The notes beneath the pieces were generated by a model. The model was not told the DNA's origin. It ran no database searches and worked only from the letters and a program-made list of their open reading frames with translations. Of a stretch of 64,000 nucleotides of DNA, positions 18,524 to 27,740 are shown piece by piece. The stretch spans positions 1 through 64,000 of the forward strand of contig CBDCWT010000017.1 in assembly GCA_965223305.1 (NCBI GenBank). The letters are read 5' to 3'. A program made the position numbers and the translations under genes. The DNA comes from CBDCWT01 sp965223305. Lineage in GTDB: Bacteria; Planctomycetota; Planctomycetia; Pirellulales; Pirellulaceae. Position 1 is the stretch's first letter; the number at the start of each line of letters is the position of its first letter.

Positions 18524-18939
18524 TGGCTCAACGGAGGCAGTGAACTACCTTGATTCTTCGCGGGTCCGACCAACCCAGCGCACCTCATTCTAGTCTTACA
18601 GATACAACAATCAAGCGGTTCGAACCGCGGACATCGCGGCGGACTTGCGGGTCACCACCGAGATTGTGAGTGGGCGAAGGACATCACTTGCCGCCCGAAA
18701 CGCCAGGCTGCGTGGGACCGGCACGGCTGAGCTTTCCAAAGCTGGCCCTCCTTCTGGGCCCTCTGGGTGAGTTCACGCTGCGTTATCGACCACTATGGCG
18801 CCCCACCGGGCGCGCGTGGGTCTTTTATGGTGTCCTAAAAAAGACACCTTTCAGTGAAATCGACAGGTTTCGGCGAGGAAACATAACTGATGATGACGTG
18901 AGCAGTTAAACCTGAGACCTACCGGTGAGTGGACTAGCA

Positions 18940-19087
18940 CATCCAGCGCGACGTACTGTCTGTAGCAGAACTTCAATCGCGCGGCCGCAAGGCTCAGCTG
19001 TAGTCGATTTTTCTGTCCCAATCTTTCTGTCGTCAAGCAGCTCGGCGAGTAGGTTTTGGATGACAGAAAAATTGGGACAGAAAGATG
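18940..19087. repeat. Paired ~147-bp direct repeat with internal inverted repeat, copy 1
   Basis: Repeats at 19158-19305 with few changes (offset 218). Inside, ttctgtcccaatctttctgt and gacagaaaaattgggacaga form an imperfect inverted repeat separated by about 25 bp, so each unit can fold into a long hairpin. Palindromic units of this kind behave as REP- or MITE-like dispersed elements. Confidence 0.75.
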
Positions 19088-19157
19088 GCGTAGCTTCAGA
19101 GCTTTCTCGAGTGAGTTGAACGTAGCTGCCCTCCGCACGATGTTGATCCAGTGGATG

Positions 19158-19305
19158 CCATCCAACGCGCGTACTGTCTGTAGCAGAACTTCAATCGCGT
19201 GGCCGCAAGGCTCAGCTGTAGTCGATTTTTCTGTCCTAATCTTTCTGTCGTTAAGCGGCTCGGCGAGCAGGTTTTGAATGACAGAAAAATTGGGACAGAA
19301 AGATG
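19158..19305. repeat. Paired ~147-bp direct repeat with internal inverted repeat, copy 2
   Basis: Second copy of 18940-19087. The same hairpin arms are present; one c-to-t change lies in the left arm. The 70-bp spacer between the copies shows nothing. Confidence 0.75.
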
Positions 19306-19891
19306 AGAGTCCTCGCGGATCCCGACAGGCAGTGCCGGCAGATGGGGTACGGCAGATGGCCCTTCGACATCAGTGAGAAGTGTCCAATTTTCCACTACTT
19401 TTGCTGCTAGTCGATGCACCTCCGGTGATTAGAGCATTGGCGCAGCGAGAATCGTAAACGAGGAAGGGCGTTGAAAAACCGTCGTCAACTGTTGTGAGTT
19501 CAGTCCTTCTCATTCTGAACACGAGCATCCATACTCGCGCGTCGTTCGACCGCGTCGCGCGCGTGGGCAGATAGTCTGTCAAGGGATCGCATGGCCGGTT
19601 GAGCCCAGAGCGGACAACGGCCGTCGCGGCCATGAAGTCGAAGAAGCGTACTCAAAGTATCATGCGATCGGGTTCACACGCGAATCACTGTCGTCTTGGG
19701 GCACACCACCGTCATCGAGCGTAACAGAATCGTCCGCATTCCACCATCCGCGCTGCAGAAGCGATTGCGATTCGGCAAGTGTGCTGCCATCGGGAATCAA
19801 CGGCCCGAAGGATTCCGGTGCCTGGCGCTCCGATTCGATGAAGTCACCGGAGAAGCGTTCGGTCTTGAAGTCTTGTGGGCAACTACCGGCT

Positions 19892-20029
19892 GGCGAAACA
19901 TCTGCATTACTTTTGCATATCCAATGCAATGATTTGGCATGCGGCGCTCCCCCAGGTGGTGGTACGTTTTTACGGAACGGAAACGACAACCCACACCACA
20001 CTACAGGAAGATAGGAGCCGCCGTCCTTC
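19892..20029 (+). promoter_or_regulatory. Conserved leader of module 1, with inverted repeat
   Basis: This 138-bp non-coding leader is repeated at 29077-29214 with only a few substitutions. It contains ttgcat-atcca-atgcaa (19913-19929), a perfect 6-bp inverted repeat that is unchanged in both copies and could be an operator. A GGAG lies about 13 nt before the downstream GTG. Promoter location is not resolved. Confidence 0.5.
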
Positions 20030-20638
20030 GTGAACACCGCTGTATCACTCAAGCCGCCCAACACAGCGGAAAAAGGCTCGTCCGTTCAACCCACAGACGG
20101 CTTTACGCGGACCTGGCGTTACAAGGCTGGCATCGGTCTGTTCATTGTCGGCAACATCAGCTTGGTCGTCGGAATCCTCCTACCAGTGCTGGGACTGGCA
20201 ACAGGGGGCAAAGCGGGGTTGGTCGGTGTGCTGATCGTGGGGGGCGAATTGGTGGCACTCTCCAGCATCGTCCTGCTTGGCAAAGCAGGCTTCTTGGCGA
20301 TTAAGCAGAAGCTGTTCGGCTTTCTCGAATCTGGATACGCCGCGCCAGTGGGTCCGGTCCGCCATTACGCCGGCATCGCGATCATGCTCACGAATCTGAT
20401 TACCACATACACCCTGGTTCTCTATGCCTGGACGGCCTTTGGGGCTGCCACGCCCGACAACTCCGTTCCTTACGTTTGGGGTCTGGATCTCGCTCAGCAG
20501 AGCTCACTTGTATTCTGGCTGCTCCTGTGTGGCGAGCTCTGTTTTCTGGTGGCCATCTACCTGCTCGGTGCCGACTGGTGGGAGCGATTTCGGAATGTTG
20601 TCGTTTGGAACCGTAGCCCCGAACCTGAAACAAGTTAG
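20030..20638 (+). CDS. Four-TM membrane protein heading amidinotransferase module 1
   Basis: 202 residues from GTG. A polar N-terminus of about 30 residues is followed by four hydrophobic segments: IGLFIVGNISLVVGILLPVL, LVGVLIVGGELVALSSIVLL, IAIMLTNLITTYTLVLYAW and LVFWLLLCGELCFLVAIYLL. The C-terminus is charged (WWERFRNVVVWNRSPEPETS). An almost identical gene heads the second module at 29215. It lies 18 bp before an amidinotransferase-like gene, so the two are probably co-transcribed. Transport or anchoring of the pathway is possible; no family was recognised. Confidence 0.8.
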   Translation: MNTAVSLKPPNTAEKGSSVQPTDGFTRTWRYKAGIGLFIVGNISLVVGILLPVLGLATGGKAGLVGVLIVGGELVALSSIVLLGKAGFLAIKQKLFGFLESGYAAPVGPVRHYAGIAIMLTNLITTYTLVLYAWTAFGAATPDNSVPYVWGLDLAQQSSLVFWLLLCGELCFLVAIYLLGADWWERFRNVVVWNRSPEPETS

Positions 20639-20656
20639 ACAGCTGGAGTCAACAAA

Positions 20657-21850
20657 ATGCCTATCACAGACATCGAACAGCCATCAGTTTATGACATCCT
20701 CGCAACACCCAAACCCCAATTCTCGAACAAGCAGGAGGAGTGGGACACCTTCAACCAGATGTGGGCGGACCAGGTCGTCGGGAAAGGGATCAAGGTCTAC
20801 GAGGAGCACTGCTCAGCCAAATTACGGGCTTGCATGGTGGGCGACCCATGGTCGGTGTTTACGCCTGATCCGGCTGACGATGGCACCTATGCTCTGATCA
20901 AGGACAGCTTCTCGGACAAGGACATCGCCTTGTGGCGCAGGAACGCCGACAAGCACCTACGAGACGCCGATCCGGAACGTTATGACAAGATTGTTGCGGC
21001 CATCGCGGACCGGGACGAGAAGTACGAAAAGGCCGGGGTCACCATCATCCGTAACACGCTCGGCTGGTATCCCGACGAGATCAACAACTTCAACGCGGTC
21101 TACGGCGGGCCCAAGTTCATCTCGATCTATGCCGGCGCCAAATGGCAAATGACCGGCAACACGTTGCTGGTCGGACAGAGCACAGGTGCCGTCCGGGCAG
21201 CGGAGACCTCCTCAAGAGCGGCCACCGTTCACCTCATTCTGGAGAGCCCGGGCTCGAAGATCGTCCCCTTCATGAACGTAGAGCCCAATCCGACGACATC
21301 TCATGGTGTCGCTGGATTTGCCCTCGATGACTGGAGGCAAATGCCAAACCAAACCATCCTCTGGGCCTTTGGCTGTCCATCCAAGGAGGGCATCCAGGCA
21401 GCTACGGAAACCGGCCAGGACTGCCCGGCGGGCTGGCCGCGCGGCAGGGAACTGCAAATGCGGCTGCTGAGCGAGTTAGGTGTGAAGCAGGATGTCTGGT
21501 GGTTCGACAGCCGGATCGCTTACCACCAGGACTGCGTGATGATGAACCTCGTCGAAGGTGTGGTCGGTCTGCCCGATGACGGCAAGAACGGCATGTGGAG
21601 TGAACTGCCGAACTGTCTCAAAGACTGGGAGATCTTGCCACTGCCTATGGAAGACGTTGCCCGGGGCGTGGCCAACTCGTCCACCTTGGGCGATGGCCGT
21701 ATCTTCATCGACAGCGCCTGCACCAAGACTATCGACATGCTGGAAAAGAGAGGTTACGAGCCAATTCCTATCAACTACCAGGTCTGTTGGCAGACGTTCC
21801 ACAGCGGCCTTGATTGCAGCGATGCCAATATTTGGCGCGAGAACGACTAG
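20657..21850 (+). CDS. Amidinotransferase-like pentein enzyme, paralogue A
   Basis: 397 residues. The family resemblance is to glycine amidinotransferase/arginine-deiminase-fold (pentein) enzymes: a first strand with CMVGDPWSVFTPD, a helix pair ending in GVTIIRNTLGWYPDEINNFN, the His motif WFDSRIAYHQDCVMMNL (H-x-D), and a C-terminal nucleophile motif HSGLDCSDANIWREND. The His and Cys needed for a covalent amidino-enzyme intermediate are therefore present. Four relatives lie in the same cluster. It follows the membrane protein by 18 bp. Whether it transfers or hydrolyses the amidino group, and on what substrate, is unknown. Confidence 0.8.
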   Translation: MPITDIEQPSVYDILATPKPQFSNKQEEWDTFNQMWADQVVGKGIKVYEEHCSAKLRACMVGDPWSVFTPDPADDGTYALIKDSFSDKDIALWRRNADKHLRDADPERYDKIVAAIADRDEKYEKAGVTIIRNTLGWYPDEINNFNAVYGGPKFISIYAGAKWQMTGNTLLVGQSTGAVRAAETSSRAATVHLILESPGSKIVPFMNVEPNPTTSHGVAGFALDDWRQMPNQTILWAFGCPSKEGIQAATETGQDCPAGWPRGRELQMRLLSELGVKQDVWWFDSRIAYHQDCVMMNLVEGVVGLPDDGKNGMWSELPNCLKDWEILPLPMEDVARGVANSSTLGDGRIFIDSACTKTIDMLEKRGYEPIPINYQVCWQTFHSGLDCSDANIWREND

Positions 21851-21949
21851 AACGAACATCCTTCCAGTGCGAAGAAGGGATGAGATCCTTAGAGTCTCAT
21901 GCGGCGCACTTGAACATTAGAACAAACCTACTTTAACACGGAGAACTTG

Positions 21950-23215
21950 ATGACCGTTCAAGCTCTGGAAATCGCAGACCGAATCGACACCGCCCAAGAT
22001 CCCGAAATGGCGGACTGGGAAGCGTCCGAGAAAGAAAAATGGGATGCGCTGCATGCCCATATGACACCACAATTCGAAGGTGTCCGGGCTTATGTCCAGC
22101 ATGCCTCGGCCCGGTATCGCTGTGCTCACGTCGGCAACCCGATTGCCTGCTACATGCCGGACCCGGATCAAGGCGAAATGCACGCCATGACCGGCGACAG
22201 CTGTGCTCCGGAGACGCGCGATTTCTGGCGTCGAAACAAGAACCAGAATCTCAGGGACTCCGATCCCGAGATGTGGGAGAAGATCAAGGAAGAGTCAGAC
22301 GGCCTCGCGGATGCCCTCCGCAAGTGTGGCGTTCACGTGATTCGCAACGAGAAGTGCGAATACCCCGACGGCGTCATCAACAGCAACGCCGCCTGGCGCG
22401 GTCCGAAGTTCAACTCGATCTACGGCGGCCCGCCCTTCGCCCGCATGTGCGAGAACATCTTCACCCGCACCTGGGAGTGCGGCCCGGTCCGGAACTACGA
22501 GCTCTCGATGCGTCCGGGCCTGATGAAGCTATTCGAAAACAACCCCGACATGCGGATGTTCGAGATGCCGTACCCGGAACCCGACGTGAACCTGCGCGGG
22601 CCCGGCACGCCCGGCGTCGATCCAGCAGGTTACCGCCTGATGCCTGGCAAGCACGTCCTGTTCGGATGGGGTGTCCCTGACGCAAAGTACATCCCGTCTG
22701 CCTATGACCCAGCAACCTGCAACGACCACACCTCAGCCGGCAACCCAGTGGGTGGGAAGTTCATGATGCGGCACTTGAGCGACTGGGGATTCACCAGCGA
22801 AGAGGTCTTCTTTGACTCGAACTTATCCTACCACTGGGACTGCATCATGATGAACATGAAAGAGGGATTCTGCGGCCTACCCGACCGGCCCGACTATGGC
22901 CTGCTGAGCGGCAGTTTGCCCAAGTGCCTGAAGGACTGGGAAATTATCAAGATACCGCTGGAGGACGTCGCCCGCGGCGCCTGTAACGCTCCCGCCATCG
23001 GCGACGGCCGCGTGCTGGTAGACGACCGCTGCAAAGTAACTATGGACCGGATGTCTAAGGCCGGTCTCGAGCCCATCCCGGTGAAATACTCTACCTGCTG
23101 GGACACCTTCAACAGCGGGCTGGACTGCTCAGATTCTGAAGTCTGGCGCGAAGACAATCCGCCGGCCGGGACCCTCGAAGCCCTGCAGAAGGCTCAGGGA
23201 GTGTCAGCAAACTAG
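21950..23215 (+). CDS. Amidinotransferase-like pentein enzyme, paralogue B
   Basis: 421 residues from the ATG at 21950, which has GGAG 7 nt upstream; a TTG directly before is less likely. It has the same plan as paralogue A: CAHVGNPIACYMPDPD, GVHVIRNEKCEYPDGVINSN, FFDSNLSYHWDCIMMNM, KDWEIIKIPLEDVARGACN and FNSGLDCSDSEVWRED. It is most like paralogue C (29907), sharing ASEKEKWDAL near the N-terminus, YPEPDVNL, GYRLMPG and TCNDHTSAGNPVGGKFMM in the middle. It sits 99 bp after paralogue A. Module 1 ends here. Confidence 0.82.
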   Translation: MTVQALEIADRIDTAQDPEMADWEASEKEKWDALHAHMTPQFEGVRAYVQHASARYRCAHVGNPIACYMPDPDQGEMHAMTGDSCAPETRDFWRRNKNQNLRDSDPEMWEKIKEESDGLADALRKCGVHVIRNEKCEYPDGVINSNAAWRGPKFNSIYGGPPFARMCENIFTRTWECGPVRNYELSMRPGLMKLFENNPDMRMFEMPYPEPDVNLRGPGTPGVDPAGYRLMPGKHVLFGWGVPDAKYIPSAYDPATCNDHTSAGNPVGGKFMMRHLSDWGFTSEEVFFDSNLSYHWDCIMMNMKEGFCGLPDRPDYGLLSGSLPKCLKDWEIIKIPLEDVARGACNAPAIGDGRVLVDDRCKVTMDRMSKAGLEPIPVKYSTCWDTFNSGLDCSDSEVWREDNPPAGTLEALQKAQGVSAN

Positions 23216-23321
23216 GCCGGGCAGCGGCATCGTCGGACTCGGCGTTGTCGATCAGGCAACGACGCGAACGGACAACGTTGCGCTACAAGGCAACAGAGAC
23301 GGAACTCGAGGTTTTCACACC

Positions 23322-23792
23322 ATGCGCCCCCCAGGAAGTGCAGAACAACTCGAAGCGCGCCGGTTGCTTGCCATGCGCTTGCTCGATGAGGGGCGGACGA
23401 ACATCGAGGTCGCCTACATGGTAGGTGCGTCGGTCTCGTCGATCAGACGCTGGAAAGCTGCCGCCCGGGTCCGCGGAATGGAAGCTCTACGGGCAAAGCC
23501 ACATCCGGGTGCCTCCCGGCGACTGACTAGTCAAGAGGAAGAGGAACTAACACGAGTTCTGTTAAGCGGCGAGTTCGTCGGCGGCGCCAAGCCTGGTCAA
23601 TGGAACTGTTCTCAAGTCGCCACACTGATCGAGTCTCGATTTGGAGTCGTGTATCACGTTGACCACGTGTGGCGCGTGTTGCGACGCCTGGGGTGGAACT
23701 ACTTGGAAGCCAATGGGTGGGTGCACTGTCTGTCGCAACCGGGCGCAGCGAGCTCTTGGAAGAGCGCATTGGCTAGCCCGGATTATTCATGA
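23322..23792 (+). pseudogene. IS630-type transposase, N-terminal ORF, truncated
   Basis: 156 codons. The N-terminal half is a helix-turn-helix (ARRLLAMRLLDEGRTNIEVA, then VGASVSSIRRWKAAARVRG), then KPHPGASRRLTSQEEEELTR and a winged-helix segment (FGVVYHVDHVWRVLRRLGWN), matching the N-terminal part of IS630-family transposases. The DDE domain is absent: the frame is lost soon after LGWNY and a MITE-like element begins at 23772. So this is a broken insertion sequence between module 1 and the envelope-lipid genes. Confidence 0.75.
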
Positions 23793-23955
23793 AGATCGTG
23801 TCGAGAGGTTGTAAGTACGTTCGTGGCAAGGAAGGCGAGCAATTCTTCCGCAGGCGTATTGAAGCAATACGTCGAGGGAGAATTGTGAAGCATGACGAAG
23901 CCACGGATGGACTTACGACCTCGCAGCAGATCGCTCATGAATAATTCGGGCTAGG
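23772..23955. mobile_element. MITE-like element with 20-bp terminal inverted repeats
   Basis: The left arm gctagcccggattattcatg (23772-23791) and the right arm catgaataattcgggctagg (23936-23955) are inverted repeats with 18 of 20 bases matching. The 184-bp interval has one small frame, 23789-23944 (51 codons, basic product), which starts and ends inside the arms. No transposase is encoded, so it would need one in trans, or it is an internally deleted IS. It sits in the IS630 remnant. Confidence 0.6.
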
Positions 23956-24219
23956 CAGGAAAGCCGCCACGCGCATTAGCGGCGCAGATGCCGAGGCGCG
24001 TTAGCCATGCAAGAGCGCGATTGAAATGCGTCGCCGCGGTGGACTCCTTTACCCAGCGCTTCGTCTCTCCCGTTCCAACAGTTTTTTCGGTCGTTTCGGT
24101 TATGCGGACAACAAACCGCAGTCGATAAGTCCCACAAATAGGCTTTGTGTTGTGACGGAGAGCGACTTGTGGACAAGACCCTGTTCAGCCTACCGACCGC
24201 AAGAGTGTCTCCTTGGCCG
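23956..24219. other. Intergenic, nothing recognised
   Basis: About 260 bp between the MITE-like element and the PAP2 gene. No gene, repeat or clear promoter seen. Confidence 0.4.
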
Positions 24220-25155
24220 ATGCGACTCGCAACTCTCCGGACCTTCAACACCGCACCACGAGTACGCGCCGCGCTGCCGTTCGTGGTACCTGTTGTTCTG
24301 TTGATTGGTTTTACAGCTGCCTGCGAATGGGCCAACTTAGACATTCTGGTCAGTCAACGCTTCTATGATCGTGAGCACAGCAGCTGGCCACTCGTCGATG
24401 CGCCACCGTGCGTGGCCCTTTATCACCTTGGTCCTTGTCCGGCGCTTGCGATAGGGATCGGTGGGCTGGCACTGGCACTGGTCTGCTGCACCGGTCGTTT
24501 CCGCTGCTGGGGAAAGGTCGGGCTCTTTCTCGCTGTGACTCTTGCCCTGGGGCCGGGCTGTGTCATCAACGGAATCCTAAAACCTTCCTGGAATCGTCCA
24601 CGGCCTAATCAGATCCGGCGTTTCGGTGGGAAAATGGACTTCGTCATGGCAGGTGGATGGGTGACGGCACGCAACGCGAAGTCGTTCCCCAGTGGGCACG
24701 CGTCGATGGGCTTCTACCTGATGACTCCTGCTTTCCTACTCTTGAGGCGACGGCCTCTTTGGGCCACCGCGTTTATACTGCTAGGCTTAGTTGCTGGCGG
24801 TGTGCTGGGCTTCGCCCGGATCGCTCAGGGTCGGCACTTCCTGAGCGATGTGATTTGGTCGGCCGCCATCGTGTACTTCTGCGGCCTCTCTCTGGCGTAC
24901 ATTCTCGGCTTTCACCAGCGGCGCGTGAACGAAGGTTCTGCTGCATTGTCGACAACACCTGACCGTGATTCTCCATACGCACCACTTGTCGTTGCAAAAA
25001 CCGGTGTCAAATCCAGCCAGCGCCGGCGGCGCTCCAACTACGACCCAGCGGCACTCAAGCGGACTCACGCTGCTAGGCTCCGCCATCGTCGCGCGCATGC
25101 ACTTCACCCAGCTCACCAGCAAGATACGGTGATGGTGAGACGTAAGGCTGGGTGA
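24220..25155 (+). CDS. PAP2-family membrane phosphatase
   Basis: 311 residues from the ATG at 24220; an upstream frame back to 24145 adds 25 non-conserved residues. Several transmembrane segments are visible (FVVPVVLLIGFTAACEW, LAIGIGGLALALVCC, VGLFLAVTLALGPGCVI, TAFILLGLVAGGVLGF, IVYFCGLSLAYILGF). The three acid-phosphatase motifs are present: KPSWNRPRP, SFPSGHASMGF and RIAQGRHFLSDVIW. It should remove phosphate from a membrane lipid, such as lipid A, undecaprenyl diphosphate or phosphatidylglycerophosphate. The basic C-terminal tail (SSQRRRRSNY...) is unusual and may be partly unconserved. It converges with a GT39 gene. Confidence 0.88.
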   Translation: MRLATLRTFNTAPRVRAALPFVVPVVLLIGFTAACEWANLDILVSQRFYDREHSSWPLVDAPPCVALYHLGPCPALAIGIGGLALALVCCTGRFRCWGKVGLFLAVTLALGPGCVINGILKPSWNRPRPNQIRRFGGKMDFVMAGGWVTARNAKSFPSGHASMGFYLMTPAFLLLRRRPLWATAFILLGLVAGGVLGFARIAQGRHFLSDVIWSAAIVYFCGLSLAYILGFHQRRVNEGSAALSTTPDRDSPYAPLVVAKTGVKSSQRRRRSNYDPAALKRTHAARLRHRRAHALHPAHQQDTVMVRRKAG

Positions 25156-25236
25156 CCTGCGGTATTGAATCAAGACTCGGGAAGTTGGCCGATGGTTACG
25201 CAGGACAACGGGATCGGTTACCACGCCGTCCGTCGC

Positions 25237-26676
25237 TTATTCTGGTGCCGAGCGCTCCGATACTCCACCGTGATCCGGTCGCAGCGTGAACCGCACTTCG
25301 TCGTAGCGGTTAGTTACTGGCGAGCGGTCAATCGGAACGTACTCGGCCAGCGAAGGACTCCCCGGAACCGGCTGGTCACGAGACAAAATCAGGCTGAAGG
25401 AACGCGACCGTGGCTGCGACCCGGCCACAAAGTCAAAGAAGTCAACTCGTCCAACTCCCTTGAGTTTGTAGATCGGTTGCCCAGTTTTGTACGTCAATTG
25501 CGAAGCCATCGGATAGCTGTTGGCAAAGACGTCCCGCTGGCCAGCCAACGCAGTCGCCAGTTCATCGAACTCGTAGAGCTCGTTAGTCTTCAGCCTGTCG
25601 GGCGAAATGGGAACCCAAGGATAGATGACGACACTCAACACGATGACCACAGCAGTCGCCCAAACAGCAACGGTCCGACGGATCCAGCGAACCCCGTGAG
25701 TTTCCATGACCGCCAGTGCAAAGACACTGGGATAGGCGACGATCGGCCAATTTGCTTCGACCGACGCCCGAAAGGAAGTCACCAGAAAGAACAACAGCGG
25801 AAGCCACGCGAAGGGTTGTAGGGACCTCGCTAGGAGTCCCGTCTTTGTACGGATCGCGAGCAGGAAAATCGGTGGAAAGAGGAGTAGGAATTGGCCGCCG
25901 GCGTACTCGACCGGCAACTTCCAAGACCATTCCTCGGCGGCAAGACCATGCATCAGTTGATACCGGAAGGAAACGAAGTCGTTCTGAAGGTTCCACCACC
26001 ATACTGGAAACGTCCCGATGACTCCGCCGACGAGTACGAGCGAGACGTTCTTTACGTTGAGGACTGCCTGGTTTCCTGTGCGAAAGCCAGCCAATACGGC
26101 GCAGGGGACAAACAGGACCATATGGTACTTGGAGGTAAAGCCCAGCCCTACACAAAGTCCCAGAGCGAGGCATTTGGCGTTCGTTGGAGACCGGTAGCAA
26201 GACATCAGCAGTAGTAGCGACAGAGACCACCAAAACACCAAGGGTAAGTCCGGGGTGACAACAAGCGAACCGAGGCCCATCAGCGGCGAGAGCAAGGCCA
26301 GCAACAGCCACCAACGTAACTGACCCAGACTGAAATGCGGACGTAGGATCGCTAGCCAGATCAAGAGTGTTGCGTGTCCCAGCACGACAGCCGGCAGCCG
26401 CGCGGCCGACCCCATCTGCTCCAGCAGGTGCCCGCACGCGAACAGCCAGGCCACGAACGGTGGGTGGTCAAGATAGCTCCAGCAGAGGTGATGACTCCAG
26501 ATCCAATAGTAGGCTTCGTCGTGGGCAAGCGGGATAACCGCAGCCAACAGCAGCTTGGCCATCAGCGCCCAAGTCCAGAGCCGCAGGAGTGAACTGATTG
26601 ATGTCTCACTCGGATCCCACGCCTGCGATCCTCTTTCCTCCGGGAGTGTCCTTTGAAAACAGAGTTCAGGCGGCAT
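25237..26676 (-). CDS. GT39-family membrane glycosyltransferase (ArnT/PMT-like)
   Basis: 479 residues with about ten hydrophobic segments. The first periplasmic loop has HDEAYYWIW and SYLDHPPFVAWLF, the catalytic-Asp and substrate motifs of the PMT_2/ArnT family. A soluble domain follows after about residue 350 (YEFDELATALAGQRDVFANS). These enzymes transfer a sugar from a polyprenyl-phosphate carrier to lipid A, glycans or proteins on the outer face. It overlaps the upstream GT2 gene by 11 bp, so the donor synthase and transferase are co-expressed. The acceptor is unknown. Confidence 0.88.
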   Translation of the reverse strand: MPPELCFQRTLPEERGSQAWDPSETSISSLLRLWTWALMAKLLLAAVIPLAHDEAYYWIWSHHLCWSYLDHPPFVAWLFACGHLLEQMGSAARLPAVVLGHATLLIWLAILRPHFSLGQLRWWLLLALLSPLMGLGSLVVTPDLPLVFWWSLSLLLLMSCYRSPTNAKCLALGLCVGLGFTSKYHMVLFVPCAVLAGFRTGNQAVLNVKNVSLVLVGGVIGTFPVWWWNLQNDFVSFRYQLMHGLAAEEWSWKLPVEYAGGQFLLLFPPIFLLAIRTKTGLLARSLQPFAWLPLLFFLVTSFRASVEANWPIVAYPSVFALAVMETHGVRWIRRTVAVWATAVVIVLSVVIYPWVPISPDRLKTNELYEFDELATALAGQRDVFANSYPMASQLTYKTGQPIYKLKGVGRVDFFDFVAGSQPRSRSFSLILSRDQPVPGSPSLAEYVPIDRSPVTNRYDEVRFTLRPDHGGVSERSAPE

Positions 26677-27385
26677 TTCTGCGTCCTAGCCGGAATCTAT
26701 ACAAACTTGATAGATGCAGCAGGAACTCCGCCTGCTGCTTGGGTGTTAGTTTGCTGTGTCCATGAATGCGACTACGAAACTGGATGGGCACTTCTACGAC
26801 GTTCTGGCATTGGCACTTCACCAAGAGCTCGAGGCCAATCTTGTATCCTCTTGGTGCTAGGCGAGGTGCTCGCTCGAAGCACGACTTCGAGATCGCAAAG
26901 AACCCGGACATGGGGTCGCTCACGGAACTCAACGGGAAAGCAAGCCACGTGGCGATTCGCGAGTTCAGCCAGCGGGCCAGGCCCCAATCTGCATCGGTTC
27001 CTCCTCCGGCGACATAACGACTACCCAACGCAAAGTCAGCTCCTTGTTTGCGGATCGCGTCCACCAACAGTGGAATCACTTCAGGTGGGTGAGACAGATC
27101 TGCATCCATTACTAACAAGATCCGACCCCGCGCCTGAGCCATCCCGTGCAAGACCGCACTCGCCAGACCGCGTCCCCCCCTTCGAACGATGAGTCTGAGC
27201 GGCAACTCATTGGCTAAATCCGAGCAGATGGAGGAAGTCGAATCCGGGCTGTCGTCATCGACGACGATCAACTCGTAGGCCAGCTCCATCGGCTCGACGG
27301 CCGCCTTGATCCTACTGCCTAGCTGCGCGAGGTTGTCAGCTTCGCAATACGTGGGAATGACAATTGATAAATCCAACGAGTGCAT
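26666..27385 (-). CDS. Polyprenyl-phosphate sugar synthase (GT2, Dpm1-like)
   Basis: 239 residues, soluble GT-A fold. Motifs: SIVIPTYCEADNLAQL at the N-terminus, VVDDDSPDSTS, the metal-binding DADLSHPP, ALGSRYVAGGG, SDPMSGFFA, and the C-terminal R-x-x-G-x-SKL element (RSRIHGHSKL). This is the dolichyl-phosphate mannose synthase-like type without C-terminal membrane helices. It would make a polyprenyl-phosphate-linked hexose for the overlapping GT39 gene. Confidence 0.9.
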   Translation of the reverse strand: MHSLDLSIVIPTYCEADNLAQLGSRIKAAVEPMELAYELIVVDDDSPDSTSSICSDLANELPLRLIVRRGGRGLASAVLHGMAQARGRILLVMDADLSHPPEVIPLLVDAIRKQGADFALGSRYVAGGGTDADWGLARWLNSRIATWLAFPLSSVSDPMSGFFAISKSCFERAPRLAPRGYKIGLELLVKCQCQNVVEVPIQFRSRIHGHSKLTPKQQAEFLLHLSSLYRFRLGRRNAA

Positions 27386-27740
27386 CGATTAGGCCATCCG
27401 ACGAATTCGGTCTGAACAACACTGTGTTTCGTGCTAGCGGCAGCGTGGCGGCCACAGCGAGCGGTGTAGTCTAGGGACCGACATATCTTCGTCAAGATTT
27501 TTGCACTGCTAATGCACGCGCTGTCCAAGTCAAATAGGAAACCACTTAGATCGCGACGACCAGCAGTCGTTGCCGCACACAAGTTTGATCCTCGGCGGAG
27601 CGTGCACGCAACGCGGGTGGAGCGCCGGTGCGGTTTGCCCGAAACGAGCACGACCGCGCTGTGGCCCAATCCACAGGCGCTATGGCTGGCCGTTGCAGAG
27701 AGTAGCTCCACGACCTTCTTTTTCAACAAGACTGCGAAAA
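27386..27740. other. Divergent intergenic region between GT2 and LptF/G genes
   Basis: About 355 bp that must carry promoters for both directions. An in-frame extension of the permease to 27570 is open but lacks membrane-protein character. No operator or repeat recognised. Confidence 0.4.

Larger units (their letters stand above)
18524..19891. other. Repeat-bearing intergenic region
   Basis: No convincing gene in 1.37 kb. It carries the paired 147-bp repeats listed separately. A minus-strand frame at 19660-20064 ends in an acidic tail (LDDGGVPQDDSDSRVNPIA) but crosses the leader of the duplicated module and is probably a remnant or chance. Confidence 0.5.

Noticed and set aside
19660..20064. 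Minus-strand 134-codon frame with an acidic C-terminal tail
   Set aside because: Its first half reads through the duplicated leader; in the other copy of the leader the frame does not continue in the same way. Possible gene relic, but not supportable.
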